49,796 nucleotides of DNA from Oscillatoriaceae cyanobacterium M33_DOE_052. GTDB taxonomy: Bacteria > Cyanobacteriota > Cyanobacteriia > Cyanobacteriales > Laspinemataceae. This document shows, one piece after another, positions 17,869 to 31,770 of the stretch (position 1 is its first letter; the number at the start of each line of letters is the position of its first letter). The stretch spans positions 1-49,796 of the forward strand of contig DVDU01000198.1 in the NCBI GenBank assembly GCA_015296065.1, in the 5' to 3' direction. The notes below the pieces were generated by a model, which saw only the letters and a list, made by a program, of their open reading frames with translations, was not told where the DNA came from and did no database searches. The position numbers were made by a program, and so were the translations under genes.

Positions 17869-18717
17869 ATGTTTGACACATTCAAAAACAGACTAAAAAT
17901 TGAAGGCACACTCTGGACTGTCACCGCTCTGCGCATTGGTGCAGGTCGATCGACAGAACCGATCGGCTCGGATTTGCCCGTGATCAAAGATGCCTTGGGG
18001 CGCCCTTTCATTCCCGGTTCCAGCCTCAAAGGCGCGCTCCGATCGCGTCTAGAAAGTTTCCTGCGCGGTATCGACCCCAAGCTAGCAGGAAATCCAGCCA
18101 ATCAGGATGAATGGTCGATTACCGCCAAGCAGATGAGGACACTCAAGGAGCGGCATAAACAAGATAAAGAGCTGACAGTTGAGATTGAAAAAGAAACCGA
18201 TTTTGTCTCGCGGTTATTCGGTTCGCCTTGGGTCGCCAGCAAACTTCAAATCCGAGACCTGACTGTTACAGAGGATAATTGGTTTGGTCAGTATCAAGAA
18301 CGAGATGGGGTGGCGATCGAGCGGGATACAGAAACCGCCGCCGAAGGTAAACTCTACGATTTTCAAGTGGTGCCTCCCGGTACACCTTTTGAGTTTCGCG
18401 CCATTGTGGAGAATGCCAAACCAGAAGAGTTAGGTTTATTGGTAATTGGGTTGTACCAGTTGGAAACCGAACAAATTCCCCTCGGGGGCGGGCGATCGCG
18501 TGGTCTCGGCGTGGTCAAATTAGAAATCAGCCAGATGCGCTGGTTTGACAGCCTAGACAAACCAGAGCTAATCTTAGAATATATCTCCAAATTGACCTTG
18601 CCCAAAGGCGATGCTACTGCCTATGAAGATGGCACCCCCTATCGAGACCAATGGGTAAAGGCTTGCATCGCATATTTGAGCAATCAGAACCAGCAACGTC
18701 AGGGAGAATCTGTGTAA
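17869..18717 (+). CDS. csx7: Csx7-type RAMP (Cas7-like subunit, III-D)
   Basis: 282 residues. It has a very clear RAMP opening: LRIGAGRSTEPIGSD, FIPGSSLKGALRSRLESF (about 45-62), an FGSPWVASKLQIRDL strand, and the closing GGGRSRGLGVVKLE loop (about 206-219). D35 (PIGSDLPV) is the position of the catalytic aspartate in Csm3. ERDGVAIERDTETA (about 144-157) is the thumb segment typical of Csm3/Csx7. It is one of several Cas7 subunits in the III-D backbone and is likely to cut target RNA at 6-nt steps (family knowledge). The next gene starts 8 bases after its stop. Confidence 0.84.
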   Translation: MFDTFKNRLKIEGTLWTVTALRIGAGRSTEPIGSDLPVIKDALGRPFIPGSSLKGALRSRLESFLRGIDPKLAGNPANQDEWSITAKQMRTLKERHKQDKELTVEIEKETDFVSRLFGSPWVASKLQIRDLTVTEDNWFGQYQERDGVAIERDTETAAEGKLYDFQVVPPGTPFEFRAIVENAKPEELGLLVIGLYQLETEQIPLGGGRSRGLGVVKLEISQMRWFDSLDKPELILEYISKLTLPKGDATAYEDGTPYRDQWVKACIAYLSNQNQQRQGESV

Positions 18718-18725
18718 TCACTATT

Positions 18726-19700
18726 ATGCACAAACGATTTGTAAACCACTGCACGATTAATTTAACTCTGTCTCCCACCGGGCCAATTTTGATTAAATCT
18801 GGCAAAGAAGGGGCAGACCCCACAAAACCCGATATGGAATTTGTGGAAACGTACCATCAAGGGGGACGATCGCTCTATTTGCCCGGTAGCTCTCTTAAAG
18901 GAGCGATTCGCGCTCATGCAGAGCGAATTGTCCGCACCGTCGGCCAAGATAAACCCCCGGAAAATCCCGATAATGCCGATAAAATTTGGGCAAACGACCC
19001 CCTAAAAGACCCATATTTATATTTGCAGGATGGGAATAAAAAACTGCCCGCGCCACAAATCTACAAACGCTCTTCTTTCACCGATAAAATGTTTGGCAAT
19101 ACCTCTATTGCCAGCCGCATCAGGATAGAAGATGCCTATCCCGCCAACCCGAAACAGCTTCGCATAGAAGAGCGCAACGGCGTCGCCATCGATCGGGTAT
19201 TTGGTTCTGTAGCCGTGGGGCCATTTAACTACCAAGTTTGTACCGCTGGTGACTTCCAAACCAAAATCCATCTGAAAAACTTTTGTTTAGGTCAATTAGG
19301 GCTAATTGCTTTGGTTTTGCGGGACTTAAACGAAGGCTGGTTTGGTCTCGGTTTTGCCAAATCTCGCGGAATGGGATTAGTAGAAGTCAAGCTAAATTCG
19401 GCTGTTGTCACCTATCCGGGCTGCCTTCTCCAAGATGACAAAATCTGCCAATTAGGCACTAGCAAAACTTGGCCACATACCAGCTTGCTGGGTGCTGGCG
19501 AATTTCTCGGCGAAGCCGAACAAAAATCCTACGGTTTCCCCGCTAACGATAAGGATGAAAAAACCCCCGTTGGCGCCAAAATGATGGACTTGGGTTTTGG
19601 GGTGGAGCTGACTTGGAACGGAGACACAGCAGTTTCAGATTTATTTCGGCGCGCCGTCAAAGCCTGGAATCATATGCTAAGTGTGGGGGCAGCAAGATGA
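18726..19700 (+). CDS. RAMP superfamily subunit (Csm3/Csm5-like, III-D)
   Basis: 324 residues from ATG 18726; an upstream in-frame ATG overlaps csx7 and is not needed. RAMP marks: YLPGSSLKGAIRAHAERIV (about 55-73), MFGNTSIASRIRIEDAY, EERNGVAIDRVFGSVA (thumb) and FGLGFAKSRGMGLVEVK (glycine loop). D31 or D36 (EGADPTKPDMEF) could be the cleaving aspartate. A C-terminal extension of about 90 residues follows the RAMP fold, as in Csm5-like end subunits. It ends in the ATGA overlap with csx19. Confidence 0.8.
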   Translation: MHKRFVNHCTINLTLSPTGPILIKSGKEGADPTKPDMEFVETYHQGGRSLYLPGSSLKGAIRAHAERIVRTVGQDKPPENPDNADKIWANDPLKDPYLYLQDGNKKLPAPQIYKRSSFTDKMFGNTSIASRIRIEDAYPANPKQLRIEERNGVAIDRVFGSVAVGPFNYQVCTAGDFQTKIHLKNFCLGQLGLIALVLRDLNEGWFGLGFAKSRGMGLVEVKLNSAVVTYPGCLLQDDKICQLGTSKTWPHTSLLGAGEFLGEAEQKSYGFPANDKDEKTPVGAKMMDLGFGVELTWNGDTAVSDLFRRAVKAWNHMLSVGAAR

Positions 19701-20173
19701 GCAATTTTATTGCGGGCTTTGTGGGATGCCAACAGGTAGCGTCAGCAGACGAACTAAAAGAACTGCTGTTAAAATTAGCCCCAGCTACTGCATCAGATTC
19801 CTGCTATTATTTTATGAGGTGGCCACACCAAGTTAGTGGTATTATCTCAGAATTAGAAGAGTTTCCCAGCCCGGAAGGACAGATGTTTACCTCTAAACTA
19901 GAGCTGCGCTGGAAAGCATCTAGAGCGGGCTATGACCTTTTGTATCTGGGCATCGCACACCCACCGCGAAATTTGGGTTTTCAAGCTCTTGATGGTCAGT
20001 GGGGGACGGTCGATCGCCCCGCCTACCCATTTCCATCCACAGAAACCCGCTTTCCCCAAGGATTTGAGCATCAAGCTAATCCTAACATTGCTCAAAAACT
20101 GGCGCAACGGTATTTTATTGATACCCAAACTGCCACCGTTCATTTTATCGCCCTGACTGTTCAAAATGCCTGA
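19697..20173 (+). CDS. csx19: Csx19 (TIGR03984-like) III-D accessory subunit
   Basis: 158 residues. Not a RAMP: no SSLKG or glycine loop. It reads as an alpha/beta protein with CYYFMRWPHQVSG, LELRWKASRAGYDLLYLGI and a proline-rich middle. Position between two RAMPs and size match Csx19, a subunit found with TIGR03986-type RAMPs in cyanobacterial III-D complexes. It starts in the ATGA of the preceding gene and overlaps the next by 8 bases, so stoichiometric co-translation is expected. The family name is from memory and context. Confidence 0.68.
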   Translation: MSNFIAGFVGCQQVASADELKELLLKLAPATASDSCYYFMRWPHQVSGIISELEEFPSPEGQMFTSKLELRWKASRAGYDLLYLGIAHPPRNLGFQALDGQWGTVDRPAYPFPSTETRFPQGFEHQANPNIAQKLAQRYFIDTQTATVHFIALTVQNA

Positions 20174-21257
20174 AAAACCTAAACCCAAACCTCAGAAGAA
20201 ATCCACCCCTCAGCCACCGGACACCCCTTTACCGGTGCAACTAGAGGAATTTGCCAAACCCTATGCTTTGGTTTCGCTACCCCGACAAGCTCCGCGAAGA
20301 GGGAGCCCCGCCGGACAGGAGCGATTTCGGCGCGATCGTCTCACCGGTAAACTCCACTTACGCTTGACAGTGAAAACCACCGCTTTTGTGGCTTCTGGTG
20401 TGGTGGCAATGGGTAGCGACTTATCCAGCAACAAGACAAAAAACCCGCCTTTAATTAAAACTGCCGTAGAGCGAGATAACCGCTTGATTATCCCCGGTAG
20501 TTCTCTTAAAGGCGTGGTACGATCGGCCTATGAAGCGATTACCCAAAGTTGCTTATGCAAAACTAAAGCTGATAAAACTAAAATTCCCGATGGCTATCGA
20601 GAATGCAATCAAAAAGACAATCGAGAATACAATAAAAAAGACAACTTTTGCCCCGCTTGTCAAGTATTTGGCGCTCTCAACTGGCAGGGATTAATTCAGT
20701 TTCCCGACGCTGAGGCGGTAGAGGCAGATTTTACTGTGGGCTTTATGCCTTCTTTAAAATCGCCTAGTAGGGACTTTCCCGGCTATTATATTAATGGCAA
20801 AGTTGCCGGACGTAAGTTTTATTACCATGCGATTCGCGCTGTGGATAAAGGACAGCAACAAGGCATCGCTGTGCAACAAGCGGGGGGCGAGTTTGTTTTC
20901 ACCACTAGGTTGCGGTATATGAATCTAACTAAGGCAGAGTTGGGAACCCTGCTGATTATTTTGGGACAAGATAAATCTTATCCTAATATCGCCCTGAAAG
21001 TCGGCGGCGGTAAACCCGTAGGCATGGGAACGATGACCGTTGAAGTCACGGAAATAGAACAGTTTGGTAGTGGCAGAGAGCGTTACTCCTCCTACCAGAC
21101 CGAACCCCAATCCCTCACGGGGGAAAAAATGCGGCAATTTATGGAGCAATCCATCAAAGATGCTCATAACCAATTAGTGCAATCCCGACAATTACAGGAA
21201 TTAAGCCAAGTCCTGCAATGGCCCACGGACAGAGAGCCGCCGGAAGGAATGTATTAA
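20166..21257 (+). CDS. RAMP superfamily protein, TIGR03986 type (Cas7 with insertion)
   Basis: 363 residues. A Pro/Lys-rich N-terminal tail (about 1-55) precedes the fold. RAMP marks: LIIPGSSLKGVVRSAYEAI (about 101-119), a cysteine cluster (SCLCK, CNQK, then FCPACQVFG) that probably binds zinc, and the late VGGGKPVGMGTMTVEV loop (about 280-295). D82 (AMGSDLSS) or D97 (VERDNR) might act as the cleavage residue. The pair Csx19 then this RAMP is a III-D hallmark. It is the last RAMP of the operon. The N-terminal tail is basic and could bind RNA. Confidence 0.8.
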   Translation: MPEKPKPKPQKKSTPQPPDTPLPVQLEEFAKPYALVSLPRQAPRRGSPAGQERFRRDRLTGKLHLRLTVKTTAFVASGVVAMGSDLSSNKTKNPPLIKTAVERDNRLIIPGSSLKGVVRSAYEAITQSCLCKTKADKTKIPDGYRECNQKDNREYNKKDNFCPACQVFGALNWQGLIQFPDAEAVEADFTVGFMPSLKSPSRDFPGYYINGKVAGRKFYYHAIRAVDKGQQQGIAVQQAGGEFVFTTRLRYMNLTKAELGTLLIILGQDKSYPNIALKVGGGKPVGMGTMTVEVTEIEQFGSGRERYSSYQTEPQSLTGEKMRQFMEQSIKDAHNQLVQSRQLQELSQVLQWPTDREPPEGMY

Positions 21258-21296
21258 TGCCTACTCCTCAATTTTATATTGACAATCCAAACTCCT

Positions 21297-21899
21297 ATGA
21301 TTTCAGAAAACCACTGGCCAGCGGTTTACGCGATCGCCGAACAGCTCTCTAATCAGAAAACTGATGTAAGTGAACTGAAAAAGGCCATTTCCTACTTGCG
21401 CGCTTATGGGAATGGAGAAAATGGCGGCGCCAAATTTTTCCAATATCTCAAAACCTTGACGCACAATGGCAAAAGCATCGGACATAGCCAAACAACGGTA
21501 GAATATTACCGCAGTCTAGAGGCAGCTTGTAAGGAACACTTGCAACCCTATCAAGATGATGTGCCAGCGATGCTGCAAATTCTTGGCTGGGCAGCTCGCA
21601 TAATGGGCTATTACAAATCCGGTGGCTCTACAGATTTCGTCCAGCAACCAGAGGTTTCTAGCCGTACAATGGAAATTGCTGCCGTATTATCCGGTAAAGA
21701 TTTGCAAATTGGCGGGATTTTAGACGCCACGATTACTAATATCAAAGGGAATATGGTAACATATACCATGTTGGACTCTATCCCCATCCCACAGAAAGAG
21801 TCGAAAAAAGCCAACTCTCTCTCCGTGGGGCAGCAAGTTAAAGTCAAAATTTTGACTATGAAAAATGGGAGGCCCATTAAAGTAGAATTGATAGAGTAA
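21297..21899 (+). CDS. unrecognised two-part protein: helical domain plus S1/OB-like domain
   Basis: 200 residues from ATG 21297 (an in-frame TTG lies 18 bases upstream). I cannot name the family. Residues 1-115 are helical with ILGWAARIMGYYK near the end, a pattern reminiscent of type III small subunits. Residues about 135-200 look like an S1/OB fold: GGILDATITNIKGNMVTYTML, then a hinge, then LSVGQQVKVKILTMKNGRPIKVELIE. S1-type folds bind RNA. It lies 39 bases after the last III-D RAMP and 93 bases before csx1, so it is probably in the operon. Possible jobs are a second small subunit, an RNA clamp, or a crRNA-maturation helper. Confidence 0.55.
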   Translation: MISENHWPAVYAIAEQLSNQKTDVSELKKAISYLRAYGNGENGGAKFFQYLKTLTHNGKSIGHSQTTVEYYRSLEAACKEHLQPYQDDVPAMLQILGWAARIMGYYKSGGSTDFVQQPEVSSRTMEIAAVLSGKDLQIGGILDATITNIKGNMVTYTMLDSIPIPQKESKKANSLSVGQQVKVKILTMKNGRPIKVELIE

Positions 21900-21992
21900 G
21901 GGATTTTGGCAAGGCAGGGGGCAGGCTTACCACAGTTTTTGCCTCTGCCAGCAAGCAAATCGATTAACTTTCACGTCAATTAGGAGAATTTT

Positions 21993-23228
21993 ATGCAGCT
22001 TATAACTTTTCTCGGAACTGGGAAATATCAGCCAACTGGCTATAAATGGGGTGATGAGATAGTAGAAACCCCTTATGTCGCTGAGGCTATTTGCCAGGTT
22101 TTTCAACCTGATTCGGTGGCAGTGTTTGTGACGCAGGAAGCCAAGGCAATGCACTGGGAGCAGTTAAGTTCTCGCCTGAATAGTCGTTTTTCTGCTCAAG
22201 AGATACCCATTCCTTCGGGACAATCAGAAACAGAGATTTGGCAAATTTTCGATGCGGTAGTTGATGCTGTGGAACCGGGCTCTCAGGTAATGTTTGATAT
22301 TACCCATGCTTTTCGCTCCATTCCCATGCTGGTGTTACTGGCGGCTGCTTTTCTCCAGAAAGCTCGCCATGTGGAAATTAAAGGCGTATATTATGGCGCT
22401 TTTGATTTCAATAACCCCCAAGCGCCGATCGTTGACCTCACCCCAGCGATTAAACTACTCGATTGGCTGACGGCTACGGATAAATTTATCGATACGGGGT
22501 CGTCAGCAGAGTTGGGCAAGCTGCTTTCTACAATTCAGCAAGATTTCTATACTCAGAAGAAACAAGCCGAGTTAAAACCCACCAAATTAAAGAGTTTCGG
22601 CATCACGATTGAAAATATTTCCCGCACTCTGGACTATGTGCGTCCAATGGGGTTGCTGGATGAAGCTGCTAAGCTGGAGAATATCCCCGCCGAACAGCTA
22701 AAAACTGAGGTAGGCGCTTTTGCCAAACCGTTTGAGTTGCTCTTGGGGCAAATTCAGCAGGATTACGGCCAATTCGCTCTGGCTAATTCCCGCAAAGCTG
22801 ACCCAAAAACGGTTTTAAAGCAACAGTTTTTGTTATTGCGCTGGTATGTGGACAAAGGATTTGGCGATCGCGCCACTGTACTAGCGCGGGAATGGATAGT
22901 TTCGGTGTTATGTCTTGCCCAAAATGCTAACTATCTCAATCGAGATAAACGCAAATTAATCGAAAATCAATTAAATTTAATCGTGGAATGGCAAAAACAA
23001 AAAGGAGATGATGCTGATATCGTCGATTACACGCCCCCCACAATTACTACAGCCGTTACCGATGTGGAGCAACTAGCCAAGTTTTGGTCTAAACTCAGGG
23101 ATTTACGGAACGATTTAGCTCATGCGGAAATGCGGGAAGAATCTTTATCGGCGGTAAAGTTAGAAACCTACGTTAATAATGAACTGATTCAGGGAATTAC
23201 TGCTCTATTTCCTGAGATAATAGGCTAA
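21993..23228 (+). CDS. csx1: Csx1-family CARF-HEPN ribonuclease (TIGR02221-like)
   Basis: 411 residues. The CARF domain (about 1-170) opens with LITFLGTGKY and has VMFDITHAFRSIPML (about 99-113), the standard ligand motifs. A helical middle leads to a HEPN domain with the nuclease motif R372-N-D-L-A-H377 (RDLRNDLAHAEM). Csx1/Csx2 proteins dimerise and cut RNA when cyclic oligoadenylate binds the CARF part. AGGAG stands 6 bases before the ATG. It closes the III-D operon; a heptamer-repeat hairpin follows. Confidence 0.88.
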   Translation: MQLITFLGTGKYQPTGYKWGDEIVETPYVAEAICQVFQPDSVAVFVTQEAKAMHWEQLSSRLNSRFSAQEIPIPSGQSETEIWQIFDAVVDAVEPGSQVMFDITHAFRSIPMLVLLAAAFLQKARHVEIKGVYYGAFDFNNPQAPIVDLTPAIKLLDWLTATDKFIDTGSSAELGKLLSTIQQDFYTQKKQAELKPTKLKSFGITIENISRTLDYVRPMGLLDEAAKLENIPAEQLKTEVGAFAKPFELLLGQIQQDYGQFALANSRKADPKTVLKQQFLLLRWYVDKGFGDRATVLAREWIVSVLCLAQNANYLNRDKRKLIENQLNLIVEWQKQKGDDADIVDYTPPTITTAVTDVEQLAKFWSKLRDLRNDLAHAEMREESLSAVKLETYVNNELIQGITALFPEIIG

Positions 23229-23232
23229 AATT

Positions 23233-23316
23233 TTGTCCCTTGTCCCTTGTCCCTTGTCCCTTGTCCCTTGTGACTTGCCAAAGGACAAAGGACAAAGGAC
23301 AAATGACCAAGGACAG
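23233..23316. repeat. heptamer-repeat hairpin between csx1 and the GUN4 gene
   Basis: Five TTGTCCC heptamers (from 23233) face complementary GGACAAA units (to 23316) across a short loop, making a long imperfect stem between two convergent stops. It can end transcription from both sides by structure, although it is a dispersed repeat rather than a dedicated terminator. Confidence 0.75.
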
Positions 23317-23877
23317 CTATTTTTGGCATTCCTCCCAACGCGATCGCACCACGTCCCAAGCCTGAATGGTTTCTTCTACCACCGTATTAGGAATCTTACA
23401 TTCAGCATCTTGACAACCGAAGGTTAAAATTTCCCCCGTCATCCAAGATTCGCTAACCGGAAAATATCCTCGCTTTGCTGTCTCTAACGCCTCTTCTGGG
23501 GTCAGGCCCCAACCGAGACGCTGGTAAAATGTTGGCCAAACCGGTTCGGCTTCTTGTTCTGGCTCTGCTGTTGATGCGAGGGAGGCGGCAATTTCCTCCC
23601 AAATTTGTCGCTGCACACCGAAACCATAGCGTCCATCACTGTAATTATTCCACAGGCGATCGACATTATCGATCGTCCCACAAGCGATCGGCTCCATATC
23701 GCGAGTATTTTTCCCTTCCGGGTTAAAAATTTTCCAAGTTAAATCGCTCGCCGCTTGCCACTGCTGTTGCCCCAAAAGCTGTTCTAGTTTACCCAGTTCC
23801 GCCGGAGTGACTTCCGACACACCACCAGGGCAAATTCCTGTCATCATCAGAGTAATTACCATTTGCCATACTTTCAT
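23317..23877 (-). CDS. exported GUN4-domain protein
   Basis: 186 residues. Residues 1-19 (MKVWQMVITLMMTGICPGG) form a signal peptide or, given the Cys, a possible lipoprotein site. The rest is a GUN4 domain: LEQLLGQQQWQAASDLTWKI, IDNVDRLWNNYSDGRYGFGV, QRQIWEE, then FYQRLGW. The classic cytosolic GUN4 binds protoporphyrin and activates Mg-chelatase. A secreted form is unlikely to do that; extra GUN4 domains in cyanobacteria are also fused to kinases and other signalling parts. It lies between the two type III loci without sharing an operon with either. Confidence 0.85.
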   Translation of the reverse strand: MKVWQMVITLMMTGICPGGVSEVTPAELGKLEQLLGQQQWQAASDLTWKIFNPEGKNTRDMEPIACGTIDNVDRLWNNYSDGRYGFGVQRQIWEEIAASLASTAEPEQEAEPVWPTFYQRLGWGLTPEEALETAKRGYFPVSESWMTGEILTFGCQDAECKIPNTVVEETIQAWDVVRSRWEECQK

Positions 23878-24128
23878 AACCGCTACCTCCCAAATTGCTT
23901 AACTGCACCATCCTAAATATAACTAGCGAGCCAGGTAATTGCCCGGAGATAGAATTTTCAGCTATGTTGCCGATTTAGTCAATTGCTGGCGGCAAAATCA
24001 TAGTTCACTCACTGAAAAGTTAGCGTAGCTTAAAAAAGCTATAATTTTTATTATATTTTGTTTTTTTTGATTAATACAACAGAAATTCATGGGATAATAA
24101 AAAAAGCTGATACCGGAGATAGGTAAGT
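23878..24128 (+). promoter_or_regulatory. AT-rich upstream region of the Rpn gene
   Basis: A TATAAT hexamer occurs in AAGCTATAATTTTTATT (about 24040), followed by a T-rich tract. GGAGATAGG lies just before the ATG at 24129. The hexamer is a candidate -10 only; no consensus -35 was found. Confidence 0.35.
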
Positions 24129-25085
24129 ATGAGCGAAAGTAAGTCAGGAAATATCGACCACGATCGGCTATTTAAAGAACTGCTGTCAACCTTCTTTTGG
24201 GAATTCCTAGAATTGTTCTTACCAGAGACAGCCGCTTACGTCGATCGAGAATCAATTACGTTCTTACCCCAGGAAGTGTTTATCGATGTCACATCTGGGG
24301 AAAAGCGGGAAGTAGATTTACTAGCCCGCGCCAAGTTTCTGGGAAAAGATAGCTGTTTTCTCATCCACACGGAAGCCCAATCATTTAGCCAAGCGGGATT
24401 TGCACGGCGGATTTTTCATTACTTCGCTCGTCTCGATGAGAAATACGCCTTGCCAGTATATCCGATAGCGGTGTTTTCCTTTGACGCCCCCCAGCGTCCC
24501 GAACCGGAACAATACCTGGTAGAATTTCCCGACAAGAAAGTGTTAGACTTTAACTACACCGCAATTCAGCTAAATCGCCTCAACTGGCGAGACTTTTTGC
24601 GGCAACCCAACCCGGTAGCGGCGGCGTTGATGGCGAAAATGAACATCGAAAGCGCAGACCGACCCAAAGTCAAAGCCGAATGCCTACGGTTGCTGGCGAC
24701 ACTGCGACTAGATCCGGCAAGAGTGCAGTTGATTTCCGGGTTTGTGGATACATATCTGCGCTTGAATGAAGCCGAAAACACCGCCTTTGAGGCAGAACTA
24801 TCACAAATGGGATTGGTAGAGGAGGAGCAGGTTATGGAAATCATCACCAGTTGGATGGAAGTGGGAATGCAACGGGGATTAGAAACCGGATTGCAACAGG
24901 GATTGCAACGGGAAACCAGCTTAATTTTACGCCAGATTCAGCGCCGGTTGGGGGGATTGAATCCAGAGTTAACCTCCCGCATTCGCCAATTACCCATTGA
25001 GGTGTTGGAGGCTTTAGGTGAAGCCCTGTTGGATTTTCAGACTGAAGCGGATTTAGTTAACTGGTTGCAGCAAAATCAGGGATAA
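24129..25085 (+). CDS. Rpn-family PD-(D/E)XK nuclease with C-terminal DUF4351-like region
   Basis: 318 residues. Rpn/PDDEXK marks: DHDRLFKELL near the start, then KREVDLLARAKF and CFLIHTEAQSF (D and E-x-Q core of the nuclease fold, about residues 60-85). A Q/G/L-rich linker (MQRGLETGLQQGLQ) leads to a C-terminal helical tail (LILRQIQRRLGGLNPEL, LGEALLDF) typical of DUF4351-bearing Rpn proteins in cyanobacteria. RpnA-like proteins cut DNA and promote recombination; many copies occur per cyanobacterial genome. It sits alone between the two type III loci. A CRISPR role is not shown. Confidence 0.8.
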   Translation: MSESKSGNIDHDRLFKELLSTFFWEFLELFLPETAAYVDRESITFLPQEVFIDVTSGEKREVDLLARAKFLGKDSCFLIHTEAQSFSQAGFARRIFHYFARLDEKYALPVYPIAVFSFDAPQRPEPEQYLVEFPDKKVLDFNYTAIQLNRLNWRDFLRQPNPVAAALMAKMNIESADRPKVKAECLRLLATLRLDPARVQLISGFVDTYLRLNEAENTAFEAELSQMGLVEEEQVMEIITSWMEVGMQRGLETGLQQGLQRETSLILRQIQRRLGGLNPELTSRIRQLPIEVLEALGEALLDFQTEADLVNWLQQNQG

Positions 25086-25176
25086 ATCACCTGTAGTTTG
25101 ATTGACTATTCGGCGCGAATATATCCATCTGGTCGCGCCGAATCTGCAATTAAACAGAACCCTAATCAGTTCCGCA

Positions 25177-26379
25177 TCAACGTAGGGGCAATCCCCCTGT
25201 GGTTGCCCCATAACGCTCTCGCAACTTACCCGCCGCTTCCCGATGTTTTACCACCATTTCTGGGGGAAAAATCACTTTCACATTATCCATATAACGGCAC
25301 AACCACCGGAAAAATTCATTGTGAGAACGGGGGGGTAAAGGCACCGTATAATCTACATATTCTAAATTACCCTTGGCGTCTTTGGCACCGCGCCGAATTT
25401 TTTGTTTAGGATGGCGTCGCTCCCCCTCTAATATAAATGCTGTCATTGGCGGATAAAACCGGACTTTCACCTGAATATACTCCAGATTTCCCGCCAGTTC
25501 CTGCTGCTGTTCTTCCAGTTGCCCCAAATATAAACCCCAGCCGGTTTCTAGGAGTTTGTGCGCTTTCGCCAAACTCTGCCTCTGCGCTTCCACCCCCCGC
25601 CCTTCTGGGTTGAGAATATGGCAATATTCTTTAAACCTATCTAACCGCCCTATTTCTAGTTGACCATTTTGGCGGTATTCATAAATTAAATACCAGGCAA
25701 TATCGTGATAAATTAGCTGTAGCGGCCAGACTTCTATCATTCCCAATTGCTGGGTAGGGAAAGGATTGCTGCTGCGGTAGATTTCCAGCGCCTGCCCTGC
25801 TAAAATTGCTGTTTCTATTGTATCTAATTGGTGAAATAGGTTATGGCGGGTTTCTCCTTGACGCATCATTTCTTCTGGGTCGGTATGAACAATGGCGCGG
25901 TTGAAATGTTGGTAAACCGGGTAGAAAAATTCCCCTTTCATGTCTAAGTCTAATCCCCGGAGGCGCTTAGCCAGAGTTTCATGCACCCGTCTGGCTTGGG
26001 GGTTGCCTTGATATTTCGCCTGGGAAGATAGGGCATGAAATGCTAGGCGCAATTCTTCAATGCTTAAAGCGCCCGTGCCTAAATAATAGCCCCAACGATA
26101 CATCCGCCGCTCCAAAATGCCGTAGTTGCGCAGGGTTTCTAAGTCTTTGCGGATGGTGGGAGTGGCGGGATAGCCTTCTGGGAAGAATATCTCACTGGTA
26201 GCGGCTACTTCCCGCAACCGGGTTTGCACTTCTTGGAGGGCGTCTCGGTGTCCTTCTGGGGGTGTTTCGGGTTCGCCGCCGCCAACTCCGGGATATTGTA
26301 CCAAAGTGGCAATCAGTAACATGAGCCGCTCAAACGCCTGTTTATCGGAGTAGGGGTGGAGGTCGGGTTTTTTGGCCAT
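25177..26379 (-). CDS. WYL-domain transcriptional regulator of the III-B locus
   Basis: 400 residues from ATG 26379 (MAKKPDLHPYSDKQ); the longer frame to 26511 covers the promoter region and is unlikely. The N-terminus carries a helix-turn-helix (FPEGYPATPTIRKDLETLRNYGILERR, about residues 60-85). The WYL domain is at about 190-275 (VWPLQLIYHDIAWYLIYEYRQNG, then GRLDRFKEY). A C-terminal beta/alpha region follows (VKVRFYPPMTAFI). It is divergent from cmr2 across 233 bases. In Synechocystis a WYL protein represses a neighbouring CRISPR locus; this one likely controls the cmr operon (inference). It has little resemblance to the III-D regulator beyond the fold. Confidence 0.83.
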   Translation of the reverse strand: MAKKPDLHPYSDKQAFERLMLLIATLVQYPGVGGGEPETPPEGHRDALQEVQTRLREVAATSEIFFPEGYPATPTIRKDLETLRNYGILERRMYRWGYYLGTGALSIEELRLAFHALSSQAKYQGNPQARRVHETLAKRLRGLDLDMKGEFFYPVYQHFNRAIVHTDPEEMMRQGETRHNLFHQLDTIETAILAGQALEIYRSSNPFPTQQLGMIEVWPLQLIYHDIAWYLIYEYRQNGQLEIGRLDRFKEYCHILNPEGRGVEAQRQSLAKAHKLLETGWGLYLGQLEEQQQELAGNLEYIQVKVRFYPPMTAFILEGERRHPKQKIRRGAKDAKGNLEYVDYTVPLPPRSHNEFFRWLCRYMDNVKVIFPPEMVVKHREAAGKLRERYGATTGGLPLR

Positions 26380-26612
26380 CAGCCTATAGGGGGTATTGAC
26401 CCCGAATGTCAAGTTTAAGCCAATATTGACATAAAGTTTGCGAAATATCTCAATATGTATTGATTTGTCGCAATTAGTGCTTTTTTGCGAAGTTGCAAGA
26501 AATATTGTCAATTTCGAGACTTGCCCTTCCTCACGCTGATAAATTCTATGTAATGCGTAATTTTATCCGCAAGTGGCGATAAGTAGGAAACATCCATCCA
26601 GGGAGGAAAGCC
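26380..26612 (+). promoter_or_regulatory. divergent control region of the III-B operon
   Basis: It contains repeated TTTGCGAA elements: TTTGCGAAATAT (26437-26448) and TTTTGCGAAGTTGCAAGAAATATTG (from 26483), plus CAATATTGAC (26421-26430) and AATATTGTCA (26501-26510) in inverted sense. Such spaced repeats are good candidates for WYL operators. A TTGACA at 26426 may be a -35. GGGAGGAAAG just before the GTG at 26613 is a strong ribosome-binding site. Confidence 0.45.
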
Positions 26613-31746
<5,134 letters not shown>

Positions 31747-31770
31747 TACAAATAGTCGGGAGGTATATTG

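Noticed and set aside
24129-25085. Rpn nuclease as a Cas accessory protein
   Set aside because: Rpn and Uma2 genes are scattered in many copies in cyanobacteria; own promoter and no coupling to either operon.
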